A DNA stretch of 29,704 bases from Plantago elongata (Eukaryota; Streptophyta; Magnoliopsida; Lamiales; Plantaginaceae): the NCBI GenBank assembly GCA_036897095.1, contig JAYMSP010001679.1:1-29704 (forward strand). The letters run 5' to 3'. Positions 1 through 10,755 of this stretch are shown piece after piece; the first letter of the stretch is position 1; the number at the start of each line of letters is the position of its first letter. The notes beneath the pieces are model-generated. The model was not told the DNA's origin and searched no databases. It saw nothing but the letters and a program-made list of their open reading frames with translations. Both the position numbers and the translations under genes were made by a program.

Positions 1-428
1 CAATTGCAAATCTCAAACTAACTACATACTCAAACACTTCAAAATCACAAAAATCCCCAAATTTCAAATTAAGTAAGAGTTTCGCTAAATACCTCGATTC
101 CGAATTGAACAAATTGAGAGAGGCGGCATGAAGTGGTCGGTCCGCGGTCGGCGGCGGGGAGAAGAAACGGAAGGAAAGGGGAGAAAAAATGAGAACAAAC
201 GGGAAGGAAGGGAGAAATGGGGGTTCTGCCCATTTCTCCCAAATAAAATGATTTTCTAGCGACGGATAACTTTATCTGTCGCTAAAATCTTTTTTTAAAA
301 ATAATTTTCCGGTTAATTATTCTAGCGACGGATATTATCCGTCGCTAGAAATAGCGATATGTCGCTATATAGCGACGGATTTTATCCGTCGCTATATAGC
401 ATCGCTATTTCACAGTTTTCTTGTAGTG
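1..428. mobile_element. CACTA (En/Spm-type) transposon end, other end outside window
   Basis: The inner part of this stretch ends at position 428 in the reverse complement of CACTACAAGAAAACTGTG, the usual terminus of plant CACTA elements. Just inside it are subterminal palindromes built on TAGCGACGGAT: 257-284, 321-349 and 364-400. Such subterminal repeats are known transposase-binding sites in the En/Spm family. The other terminus is not in the window, so length and autonomy are unknown. Positions 120-235 are purine-rich and no transposase reading frame is visible. The three-base target duplication cannot be checked without the other end. Confidence 0.75.
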
Positions 429-628
429 TGTTATTGTATTTAGCATGTGTTCCACATTTCATCTTTATTTTTAAAAAGTACTGATGTGATAGTTCTAATG
501 AGAATTGTTATTGTTTCAACCCAGTTATTGAATGTTTTATGCAGAGTTGATGAGGACATCAAGTTGGATGATAGGTCTCCCAAAATTGTTACTGTAGTAT
601 TGAAGCACCACACATGCAACAAGATATA

Positions 629-1839
629 GATAGTTGAAGTTCACAGAATGAACATTTACTGTAATTTTTTTCTATGAGAAAAAGATGTTTTAAAATATTT
701 AGATGACTGAGTAGCTTATTTAAGTTTGTTTATTGTTGTTTTAAAAGTTTTTCAGTAACTTTTAGATATATTTAATTGTAGTCTGTCACAAAAAACTATA
801 ACAAATCGCATGTAGGTCCTTAAAACCATCACACAATTTGTTTAAACGTTAACAAAAGTGGTTAAAACTATAATTGAAACATACATTACTGACGCATTAT
901 AGTTTAAACCATCATATTATCTTTTAAAAAATTAATAAAACACGTTAAAACGATAACTGAAACTTTCAATTCTAACAACTTAAAATCATAACATAATCTA
1001 TTAAAAACATAATTAGAAATGTGTCTCGACGATTTTTTAAGAAACTCACCGGTCAGATCATTAAAACTCAAAACTGTGAAAAAACCAAAAACACCTTGAT
1101 TTTTCTATCTTTTAGAAAAATCTTACATTTTTCAAGACTTTGGCAAAAAGTTTTAATATAATAATACAATTACAATAATTGGACATGAACAAATTAAGCA
1201 TCAACACATCGCTAGACTATATTCATCATTCTTTATATAGGAAGTAAGAGAATCGAATTCATAATCTCTTTGACGGGTGTCTCAGCTTGTCACTTAGTTA
1301 CAAACACTTCGACAGTTGTCCATCATGTTTTGATAAAAAAGAAAATTAACAGCTAACATAATTATTATTTTCACTTGTTTTTCATAAACCCGAGCTTACT
1401 ATCATTTAATTCTTTTATTAATTAGAAGTATAACTTCAATATTTGTACATAATAATGTGGGTGTAATCTACATGTTAAACGTATTAAGTTGATATATTTA
1501 TATAAGTTCACTTATAATTTAAAATTTTAAAATTTATTTGCCTTGTGCTATCTTATCATCTTTTTTAGTTATCTTTTCAATAACATTGTCAAGAGCATAG
1601 GTTATATATATTTAGTATAAAATTATCAGCTCGATAAGCTAATAAACATGTTACGTGTATGCGTAATTAGTAAAGTATTAGTTAGTTGATCTGATATAAT
1701 GTTTAAAGAATTTATAAACAAGACAAGTTAGCTGAATTATCATTTAATTAATTTAATAGTCACTTTATAAAAATAAATTTCATAATTAAATATTATATTA
1801 TTAATTATATCAATTAGGTTATCAGTTAGTTTTACTAAA
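629..1839. other. AT-rich intergenic stretch, no gene seen
   Basis: No reading frame resembles a known protein. The stretch is strongly AT-rich with many short A and T runs, typical of decayed non-coding plant DNA. The short open frames at 440-629 on both strands overlap each other and show no family signature. Confidence 0.6.
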
Positions 1840-1997
1840 GGGCTGATTGGTATAGAATTTGAATGGGCATTTATATGAATTTTGATGAAATTGTGTTTGG
1901 AATGGAATTGAAATGGAAATATTTAAAGTGTATTTAGGTTAAATCAAATCACTGTCAAGCCAAATAGATCGATTTTAATCCCATGACAAACTGTCCC
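1840..1997 (+). mobile_element. MITE copy A of a three-copy family
   Basis: The segment starts GGGCTGATTGGTATAGAATT and ends with CATGACAAACTGTCCC, imperfect inverted termini. The interior contains TGAAATTGTGTTTGGAATGG. The same terminus and interior recur at 22916-23059, and in diverged form on the minus strand at about 9765-9980. No clear target duplication was found, so the superfamily is uncertain (PIF/Harbinger- or hAT-like). It lies about 200 bp upstream of the gene that starts at 2200. Confidence 0.6.
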
Positions 1998-2199
1998 TGA
2001 AAATTTGCAAGCTTAGTTCTTCGATGTAAATGGGGTATTGGTGCATAAGTGATAAGTTAAGGCCCTGGAAGAAAAATACCAATAAAACCGATCTTCAATT
2101 CAATTCATCAGCATCATCAAACTCTCTGCTGTTAGCTCACAGTGGTAGAGTGAACCAACTGTCCAATCTGAACTGACACACACACAGTGAGCGTGAAAA

Positions 2200-5100
2200 A
2201 TGCTCGAACGAGCCCTCTCCACACGGCGTACGCCTCACGCCACCGGCGATGATGACGGCAGCGACGACGAGTCGAAGAGCAGAAAGCACGTTTCCATCTC
2301 CACGCGCCTCACAAATCACTTGACACGAACCGGCTATTTGTGGCCCATTTTGGGCATCGGAGTAGTTATGGTTGTTATCTACTCCGTTTTCATCCGCTCT
2401 AGAGATTTGATCTGTATCTCGGCTTCTTCTTCCGATCACATCTCGCGGTTGAGGTTCTTCGGTTTTGATGACCTCGAGTCTGATTTCGGTTTCCTTGGCG
2501 TTCCTTGGTGTAGGTATTTCTATCGTTTGCTCTATTTTTCATTTTCAGTTGTATCAAGTGTTTCTATTTGGGGAAATATTATTCACTGTAGTTGTATTAT
2601 TTAGATTTGTTGGAGATCTAGGATTTCAGATTCCGTGTCTATCTATCTAGATAGCTTTGCTTCTTCTTCTACTCGTTTAGGAATTTTATTTATATGAATT
2701 GCAGCATTTCATAGTTACACAAATTTGATTTATTAGGAATTAGCTACAGTACCTGGATTTATGAGAATGATCTAGTATTACAGATTCCTTGGGAGATAAT
2801 TATTACTAGCTTATAGTTTTGTTACTCTTGGGAATTAGTAGTTTTCTGTAGCTTAAATCTGCAACCAGCATGAGGAATGGTGTGATTTGTATCGCTTCTT
2901 TAGCTCGGATACTAGGCATTTAAATGCCATTTCGAAGAGATTATAAATGAAGTAGTACTTCATGATATTTAAACTCGTTGAAATCCAAACACTGCCTGCC
3001 TCCATTATGTTTCGTGTCTTCATATTATTAACTATAAAGTCTTTTATTGTGCTGGGAAGCATAAGGCTTGTGATTGTATACTGTATAATTGTTATCCTTG
3101 TCAAAAGGCAGATCGAAACATGGAAAGACGGTCGAGTGGACTAATAAGGATTTGCTGAAAGCGCTTGAGGAGTTTGTGCCAATTTATGAGACACGGCCCA
3201 TCAAGAACAATATGTATGGGATGGGTTTTGACCATAGTTTTGGACTTTGGTTTATGGCGAGATGGTTGAAGCCTGACTTGATGATTGAGAGTGGTGCATT
3301 CAAAGGGCATTCTACATGGGTTCTGAGGCAAGCGATGCCAGATACACGCATTGTGTCAGTTACACCGCGTCATCCTGAGAAGTACCTTAAGAAAGGGCCT
3401 GCTTATGTTGATGGAAACTGCACGTACTTTGCAGGGAAAGACTTTGTGGATTTTGGAAGCATGGATTGGGGAAAAGTTATGAAGAAGCATGGTATCAAAG
3501 ATCTTAGACGGGTTCTCATCTTCTTTGATGATCATCAAAATGAGCTAAAGAGGTAAAATCTTGCAAAAGTATCCATTCATTTCATGCTTATTTATCCCCC
3601 TCCCCTGCGGCACACTCTTCGGAAAGTTGAAAATTAGTTAATTCAGTCATTCATCATGTAAAAAATCTTTAAATAATTTCACTTCATGATAATGTAATTG
3701 TACTTTAAATGTTTAGACTGAAGCAAGCACTGAAAGCTGGCTTTAAGCACCTGATCTTTGAGGACAACTATGATACTGGTACTGGGGACCATTATTCCTT
3801 CAGACAGATATGTGATCAGTTTCATATCAGAGGTGAGTCATTTTTTCATTACACAACCTGTTATACTTTACCAGTATGGTCATATTTATTATAATTAAGT
3901 CATGAAATATCACATTGGCCTGAATGAGAGACTCAGCAAGTAGTGCAAATCACAAATCACATACACCCTAAGACTGGCCAACCTCATTATTCCTGTTTTA
4001 GTTGAAGTGGTTGTTCTTCAAGTTGATCACGTAGATTGCTGCATGCACATTAAACTTTTCAGACACCTCTGTTATTAGTACCTTTAGCAAGCTAATTCGT
4101 TGAACTATCATTTCGTGTAATTGCTTAAAGCCTTAAACTATGAAGCTTGATAACTGAGACAGTCCTTGTTCTGCTCAGCATTCTAGCAGTGCAAGTAGAA
4201 CTCTGGTCTGTCTGTTAGGATGCCAGTATATTCTAGGATGCACACCTCAAATTTAAACAGATGAAGTAGCATTATAGAAGTACTGCATAGTTCATTATAT
4301 TATCTTCCCTTATGGGCAACAGGGGATTAATGATTGTAATTGTCGATTGCTCCAATAGTACAAATTGAAGGAAAAATACAGTTGCAGTGAGAAAGTTCAG
4401 TGGTCAAAACCTAAAGACAAGCACAGCTAACCTGCATGGTGCATCTCTTTTGTGTTGCTAAATTTGTAAACTTGGGTGTCGTCTTTGCCATTCCTCCACG
4501 TGTCTTTTGAGGCAACTGTCTGCTCCTGTTAATTGAAGTTCTAGTGTCTTACTATTGACCGATTTAACAAGATAGGTGAAACTGTGAAGGAAAATTTTGC
4601 AAGAGAAAGTTGCTTCACTCTTGGTTTCAATTTATTTCGTACTACTGTTATACTACTAGACATCTCACTCATAGGTTATTAGATATTAGGGAGTGTAACC
4701 ACTGATGCCTACCCACCATAGAATGTGTGGAGTGTAAATGTTATGTGAGAGGGTGTACGGGGATTGGGGTGTAACCCTCTAATAGAATGTGTGGAATCCA
4801 CAATGCTTATGTGAGAGGGTGTACTAGTGGTTACACTCCTAGCATCTACTTAAAAGACTTGCAGTTGCATGATTAATATGTGAAACTTGCAAGTAAGCTG
4901 TCTTCTCACTTTCTCAGAACTTGAAAGAATTATATATGATTACAGTCTTTTTAACTATCGGTTATGTCCAACAGGCGGTGGCCATAGCTGTTTCAAAGAT
5001 AGTGATGAGGCTAGGGTAAGATTCAGGAGGAGGAAATTCTGGGACAAAGCAGCTGATATAGAAGAGCTATGTGGACCTGGAGAGGCATGGTGGGGTGTAC

Positions 5101-5396
5101 GAGGGTATGCACGTGATGACTTTAACCACAGTAACACGCCAATTACGCATGCCGAACATTTCAAGAACAACAGATATGTGGAGTCAATTCTTGACGTTTA
5201 CTGGGAGCTACCCCCAGTGGCTGGCCCGTCACTTACTCATCAGACGAGATATGACCCAGCTCGTGCACCTAGCCCGATAGTAGAAGACGGTAGATATGGC
5301 TTGTTCCGGAGGCTTGGGCTCTCACAACTTGACTCGTCTGTATTTAATGGATATACACAGATGGTGTACCTTCAGGTGTCTCAAGCAGAATCATAA
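2200..5396 (+). CDS. Membrane-anchored methyltransferase-like protein, uncharacterised plant family
   Basis: Four exons join in frame: 2200-2513, 3112-3552, 3717-3832 and 4975-5396. They give 430 residues, and all introns are GT-AG. Residues 1-45 are polar and charged (DDDGSDDESKSRKH). Residues about 47-66 form one hydrophobic segment (YLWPILGIGVVMVVIYSVFI), which suggests a type II single-pass endomembrane protein. The rest looks like a class I SAM-methyltransferase-type fold: LMIESGAFKGHSTWVLRQ resembles the glycine-rich motif I, RIVSVTPRHPEKY the next strand, and VLIFFDDHQ a motif near a later strand. The C-terminal half (ELCGPGEAWWGVRGY, DVYWELPPVAGPSLTHQTRY) looks strongly constrained, and I recognise it only as a conserved plant protein family. 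The start is the first ATG after a leader with an AC repeat. Enzymatic activity is inferred from fold and not shown. Intron 3 carries a MITE. Confidence 0.88.
4690..4839. mobile_element. 150-bp MITE in intron 3 of the 2200-5396 gene
   Basis: The 14-bp termini GGAGTGTAACCACT (4690-4703) and AGTGGTTACACTCC (4826-4839) are perfect inverted repeats, flanked on both sides by TAG, a likely 3-bp target duplication. Inside, a block starting ATAGAATGTGTGGA and ending TATGTGAGAGGGTGTAC occurs twice in direct orientation, so the element carries an internal duplication. Short size, no coding capacity and a 3-bp target duplication fit a Tourist-like or CACTA-like non-autonomous element. Confidence 0.75.
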
Positions 5397-6145
5397 GAAT
5401 AGAGTATATGCGGAGATAAGATAATTAGGTTCTGTGTTGTCGTGCTTGTAGTGTTCAAGTTTGTGTTAATACAGGAACTGTCGTAGCTATTTGTGTTTTA
5501 GACATCGGCTCATTTGGTGGGAATTTTTCAGTCGAGCGTCTTCCACTGTTACTTGATCCAAAATATGTACCTGTGTCGTCTAAAGCTGCTACTGAGTTGA
5601 AACTGCAGTAACTATTACTAATCTTTTGTTATTCCTTCTCATTCTTAAATTATCTTGAAAAACTAACATTTCATCAACTTCATTGCGTGTTTTTGTGTTT
5701 GTGTGAGAAAGACTAGCCTTTATAAGATGCTTATTTCGTACAATTCCAGTATTTGAAGAGAAACCAAAGAAGAAATATTGAAATGCGCATTTAAGACCAA
5801 TATTCATTTCATTTGCCGTTTATGATATTGCACAAAAACCAAAGCTTTGGATGCCACATTAAACAATAATGTTGCTTTAATACTACACGTCTCAAGCCGG
5901 GTCTTAATTATTTAGTGGTCGAATATTTATGGTCTCGTTTCAATATTTCATCCTCTTACTTTGCGAAAACAACTATAGAGTGGACATAGATGTGTATATG
6001 TTTTCATCATATCGAGTGGTTCCATGAATAGTTATTTATCCTTTTATGTGTGATAATATTCCATCTCTCATCACACCACATTTTCAATAACTTGACCAAC
6101 TTGTAATTTGTTCAATATTATTTGCACATGGACACCTTCCAAGTG
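5397..6145. other. Intergenic: 3' region of the methyltransferase-like gene
   Basis: This holds the 3' untranslated region of the gene ending at 5396 and spacer before the tRNA. No protein-like frame or repeat was found. Confidence 0.5.
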
Positions 6146-6227
6146 GTCGATATGTCCGAGTGGTTAAGGAGACAGACTCGAAATCTGTTGGGCTTTGCCT
6201 GCGCAGGTTCGAATCCTGCTGTCGACG
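6146..6227 (+). tRNA. tRNA-Ser (anticodon CGA)
   Basis: An 82-nt class II tRNA. The acceptor arm GTCGATA pairs with TGTCGAC, with one T-G wobble, and is followed by discriminator G6227. The anticodon stem-loop reads ACAGA-CTCGAAA-TCTGT, so the anticodon is CGA and reads UCG serine codons. A long variable arm lies between the anticodon and T arms, as expected for serine, and the T arm contains GGTTCGAATCC. There is no intron and the CCA end is not encoded. Seven T residues (6228-6234) follow directly and should act as the RNA polymerase III terminator. Confidence 0.96.
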
Positions 6228-6234
6228 TTTTTTT
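6228..6234 (+). terminator. RNA polymerase III terminator of tRNA-Ser
   Basis: A run of seven T residues starts one base after the tRNA discriminator. Confidence 0.85.
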
Positions 6235-6290
6235 CCCTAACCAGCTAAAAGGCACACTGCGTTGTATTATTCCCTATTTTTAGTGTTGTA

Positions 6291-6375
6291 ATTTGAGATT
6301 GAGTTGATGGGATAATATTCTGCTGAAAATAATACAGTTTTGCTTTTCCAGGGAATAATTACGCCCCAATACTTT
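6291..6375 (+). repeat. Left arm of 85-bp inverted repeat
   Basis: It begins ATTTGAGATTGAGTTGATGG and ends CCCCAATACTTT. It is the inverted copy of 10756-10840. The part TTTTGCTTTTCCAG resembles a splice acceptor, so transcripts starting upstream could splice into the plus-strand gene here. Confidence 0.9.
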
Positions 6376-6380
6376 TTGCT

Positions 6381-7205
6381 ATGGAGGAGTACCCTAAGCT
6401 TCGATCTGTTGTGGATAAAGGATTTGATAACTCGTCCAATGTGGACCGTGTAAGTTTTTGTTGGTGATAATCATATGCTATATCTCTAACTTTTTGTTTT
6501 TTAACCACAATATCATGTTTTCTTCCTTAGTCTTCCTCGGAAAATCTTACATTACTAATCGATAGATTTTGCAACTCAAATTAATTATAACATGAATGTC
6601 AATGCATCTGTTTCAAATTAATTATAACATGAATGTCAATGCATCTGTTTCAAATTTTTGAGTGTTGCAATTTGGTTTGAAACGCAAAGATCTAGAGTTA
6701 AGAAATACACACCTAATCTGGATAAGAACTTGGCATTCTTTTGTATTTACTTTTTGGCCTTGCTGGAAGGAAGTTTCTCCCTCTCTGTCAGGGGAATGTC
6801 TATGTTTTGACTAAAGAGTTGGTCATCAAATTGTTTCTCCATGACTAAAGGACTTTAACGTTCAAGATATCCATTGCAGAATGGGTACCTAAGCAGAACA
6901 ACGGGTACGGTGATACTGATCCATATACTCATTCCATATACGTTTATTTAGCTAGAATTCTATTAATAAAGTGTAGTATATAACAGGCATGATTGTGGGG
7001 TCTATGTATGCAAGATGTTGATGTTTGGTGACGAAGTGAAAACAAAAATCACAGAGGTAACATGAATTTGGAATATACTATCTTTCATAGCCATATCAAT
7101 TGGTTTTTATGGGTTTTTTATTCTACTGTAAATATATTGCAGGAGGATTCTAAAACATCACGTAGGGAGGTGGCAGTGGAGCTGAACAAAAGCAAGCTAA
7201 ATTAA
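6381..7205 (+). pseudogene. ULP1-like (C48) cysteine peptidase fragment
   Basis: The clear part joins three exons: 6880-6904, 6987-7056 and 7143-7205. It reads WVPKQNNGHDCGVYVCKMLM and then a charged tail to a TAA stop. PKQNNG.DCG is the ULP1/SENP signature, with the oxyanion-hole Gln and the catalytic Cys of DCG. The introns are GT-AG and the splice phases agree. A possible first exon (6381-6449, MEEYPKLRSVVDKGF and onward) starts at an ATG just inside the left repeat arm, but it does not join the next exon in phase. The catalytic His and Asp regions are not found. ULP1 enzymes remove SUMO, and plant transposons often carry such domains. This copy is truncated and very unlikely to be an active protease. 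Confidence 0.7.
6577..6650. repeat. Perfect 37-bp tandem duplication
   Basis: Two adjacent identical 37-bp units (6577-6613 and 6614-6650), each starting CAAATTAATTATAACATGAA, are followed by CAAATT of a third. Perfect identity suggests a recent duplication. Confidence 0.95.
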
Positions 7206-7711
7206 GTGTCTAAAAGATTTTAATTTTCATTTACTCAAGTGTGATCAAATTAAGATGACTTGGTCTGAACCAATGTTTGTAAAACTAGTTTGTAATTAAA
7301 ATCTGAAGACCTGGAGGGCCATTGAAATGCCTACTTCGTTAATTTCATTTTAGCTTTACTCAAATCTTTCGTTCCTGTTTCTTCCGGATTTCAAGTATTT
7401 TGCATTGGAGTCATAGAACGCTATTCGTATCCATCCTAATTCCATTAAAGCAGCGGTTATTGGGTTCAATCTAGTATATAAATAATTTTAAAATAATGCA
7501 AGACACTTCAAAGTTCATAACAGCAAGGAACACTTACCTGAGAGCCAGCTGCAGACTAGTCGCAAGCTGCAATCTAGTGGCAGTTCAATAACCAACATAA
7601 AAAATAGGCAACGGGCTGCTCTAGAAGTAACACAAAATATATACATATGAGATGAAGACAATGGACAACAAAAACAAGGAATAACCAGCCTTGAGTGGAA
7701 TCAGTTTAGCA

Positions 7712-8080
7712 GATGAAGTTGAACCTCACTTTTGTTTCTTTTGACATATTTGAGAAAATTGCCGTAGTTCCTTTAACATATATCCAAATCAAAAAATTCA
7801 AAATTCCTGGTGAACTAGACTCTTATATCTTCGAAACTGTATAGTCCACGAGGCATAACTATGAGTGAGTGAAATCAGATTTGCATATGAAGTTGAGCCT
7901 GCCTTGTTTCTTTTGACAGAGTTGAGCAGTTTCAGTAAAATTGTTGTAGTTCATTAAACATATATCCAAATTAGAAAATTCAAAATTCGTAGTATACTAG
8001 ACTCTTATATCTTTGAAACTTTATAGTACACAAGGCCTAATTATGAGTGAGTTAAATCAGATTTGCAGATGAAGTTGAGT
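7712..8080. repeat. Diverged tandem repeat, unit about 176-180 bp
   Basis: A unit beginning ATGAAGTTGA near 7712 recurs near 7888 and starts again near 8068. Shared blocks include AACATATATCCAAAT, AATTCAAAATTC and TAGACTCTTATATCTT. The first two units are close to full length and the third is only a beginning. It lies in non-coding DNA between the two convergent pseudogenes. Confidence 0.85.
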
Positions 8081-8822
8081 TAAATCAAATTTATATTTAT
8101 TTCGAAAAAATATTCATGTCATGTGTACTCACTTTGTATTTCATTGATCTTTGATATAATAAGTCATTCATATGTCCAGAGTCATTCCAGAACAGTTTAA
8201 ACAAAGTTTAACTTTCAAAAACAAAAAATGGACATGCAAGTGGCCAAATTTTCAATTTCTAACCATTCAAAAGTTCAATTTTCATGTCAGATAGAAGAAT
8301 GTTGTTGTTTTTGTTATTTTCTTAGCTACTATAAGATGCTTATACATCCTCAAGAAGTTATAAACTTTGTTTACAAACTTACAGTCCTCTTGAATCAACA
8401 TTGTCCTCTACTATGTCATTTTTTTAATTTTTAAGTCATTTTTTCTAATAAATTTTGAATTCAGCAACATTGTAATCCTGTTGCCTGCACTATTCATGAG
8501 TTAAATAAGATGCATAGATATCTAACATAAACTCTCTGAAATATTGGCAGATTCTTTCCCAACTTAGTATCAGTAAAATAGAAAACTTGCTACAAGCTCG
8601 CTCATTTACAAGAAAATCAATCATTCATTATGTCACCGAATAAGCAAAACATCTCTACAAAAAATCTGAATTTAAATTCAACACTTCATGCAATAGTCCA
8701 AATAATATTATGTGTCAGGGTATGAGCTAAAGAATTTCTTGAGCATCAAATAAAATTAATCAACAAATTCAGCCTGCTCTTAATGTCTTATACGAATATA
8801 TGTCGGCTGCTCCATATTCTAG
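8081..8822. other. Non-coding interior of the inverted-repeat locus
   Basis: AT-rich sequence between the tandem repeat and the 3' end of the minus-strand FAR1-like pseudogene. An open frame at 8228-8434 shows no family resemblance. It probably contains 3' flanks of both convergent genes. Confidence 0.5.
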
Positions 8823-10723
8823 TTACACCTCACGGCTAGAGGCTGGCGAAGGGTCTGAATTTATAGGCCCATCTTCGTTTATCACTGAATTTCGATAACC
8901 TTCACATTGACGACGTTCCCGATTTTGAGGATAATATGGACACGTGACAATATTGTGTTTACGCTTCCTACACGGGTAAAACATGGTCTAAGAGAACATA
9001 TAATATGTTTTATGATAATAGTGATCTGACCCAAAATAAAGTTTAAAAGAGATATATGAAAACTATGTCTAAAAAACAGTACCTGCAATGCCCACAACGA
9101 CGGACGGAGCTAGATGAACCTTTTGAACTGATTCTGCAGGATCTCGCACGTTATGTTTTCTATTGGCATTCAAGTTCTCACTAGAATGACCTCTTACTCT
9201 TGTATTTAGGTCACATGTATCCCTGGTACACTCATCGCCCTTCATTTTTTGCTTCTTTTTACTCACTTCTGCATCATTGACAAGTTTCCTCATGCCATCA
9301 AGTGATTGACTGAATTGGATGTCATCATCATGACTTATGCAACACAAATGCACACATTCCTTGAACATTACACCAAACTGAGTGCGAGACTTATCATATT
9401 TTGGTAAGGGCTCTGGGAACAGTTGTTTTAAGCACGGTCTAGCTTCAACTAGCCACCTATGGTGTATGCTTTTATCTGGAAATGCATCAGTACCCATGGA
9501 CTTGAAACCACAAATAATATGTGAACAAGGCACACCTGTGGACTCCAACATCAAGCAATCACATATGAACTGTTATCTATATCAATATTCACATTGTAGA
9601 GTATCTCATGGTGTTCCTTATACTTTACAAAAATAAATTCATAGTTTCTATCAGTCAACTTCGTCATGCTCTTTGTAACAATAGAACCCTCACCCAAAAT
9701 ACTATTACGAAATTTTTTAAAAATTGATTTCGTGCATATCGTAGATGCATGCGACTTAAATGCCCCGATTTAAATGACTGAATAGTAATTGAAATTGTAG
9801 TGGGATTGTTAAAATTGTGTTTGGTATAGAATTGTAATTTGATAGTGTATTATATGTTTGTTATATAGGTAGAGAAAAATGTTGTTATTGTAGAGGCATT
9901 TCGATCTTCGGCATTTAAATGCCATAACAAACACAAAATAGCATTCAAACGGGCATTTGAATGCTACTCCAATCAGCCCCGTATTCATATCCCCCGCATT
10001 AATCACTTCCAACCTTTTCTAGTTCAAGAAATTATAACCTGCCTTCCTCGTAAATGATAGTTTCCCTGCCCCACCCAACATGTATTGCAATAAATCCATT
10101 GCTTGTGAAGGTCTCATTCCACAATCTGTTAAGTGGACTAATGAAGACTTGTCATACGGAGTCAAGTACCTGAGAATTTGCATGTGCTACATCATTAAAA
10201 TGTTGTGATATATTTAAATAATGTTGAACACAACGAATACAACGGAGTACACAAATAATACACATGGGAATAATACATGTTACACTTTAGACGACGCTTC
10301 GTCTCGTTATTAGTAGCTAATTCATGATTGTGTAGTGGCTCAAATTTTGTTACTGCATAATATCCATTATGGAGTGCTATTCGGAAGGATGCATTGCAGT
10401 CACACCTTGTCTTTGGTTTGGGCTCTCGCACAGGATTACCATTGGGCTTTCTATGTCCTTCGCGAGAGCAAACCCATTCTCTAAATTTAATGACCCCAGA
10501 TTCCTTATCGATTTTAAGGCTTTGTTTCCGGACGTCAAAGCCACATTCATTCGCATACTCATAATAAAATGTTTCGGCATCATCTACACTTTCAAACGAC
10601 TCCAAAAACTTTTGCGACAAAATCAATATCTGGTTCATAGTTGTTAATATTAGGGTCATTGCTTGGGTTCCTAGCATCACCTTGCCATGGGATGCTTGAC
10701 TCGTCGAATTCCGCATCGAACAT
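8823..10723 (-). pseudogene. FAR1-related / MULE transposase-derived pseudogene, catalytic core missing
   Basis: Fragments run in the order of a FAR1-related protein. From ATG complement(10721-10723), an N-terminal segment leads into a FAR1 DNA-binding domain (FESVDDAETFYYEYANECGF to the HNHEL end), with a +1 shift near 10605-10615. An intron 10285-10170 joins in phase to LTPYDKSSLVHLTDCGMRPS and GGAGKLSFTRKAGYNFLN, then a TAG stop and RLEVINAGDMNT. There a MITE (about 9765-9980) takes the place of the DDE transposase core. Past it come ILGEGSIVTKSMTKLTDR and a SWIM zinc finger (CDC...CSH, after another frameshift near 9555), then a C-terminal tail ending near 8823 with CRKRKHNIVTC, a degenerate zinc knuckle. 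FAR1/FHY3 proteins are transcription factors domesticated from Mutator-like transposases. Whether this was a host FRS gene or a transposon gene is undecided. Confidence 0.85.
9765..9980 (-). mobile_element. MITE copy C inside the FAR1-like pseudogene
   Basis: Read on minus, it begins at 9980 with GGGGCTGATTGGAGTAGCAT and contains TTTTGTGTTTGTTATGGCAT, related to the start and interior of the copies at 1840 and 22916. The lower-coordinate boundary near 9765 is approximate. It interrupts coding fragments of the FAR1-like pseudogene exactly where the transposase core is missing. Confidence 0.55.
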
Positions 10724-10755
10724 GATAGATGATAAATTGGCCTGTACAAAATAAC

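Noticed and set aside
447..629. Overlapping 60-residue open frames on both strands next to the CACTA end
   Set aside because: No family resemblance, no intron continuation, and mirrored frames suggest chance.
7712..8080. Possible CRISPR-like or satellite array
   Set aside because: Only about two diverged units with no spacer pattern, in a plant nuclear context.
8228..8434. 68-residue plus frame starting MDMQVAKFSISNHSKVQFSC
   Set aside because: Lies in AT-rich non-coding DNA between convergent pseudogenes and resembles nothing known.
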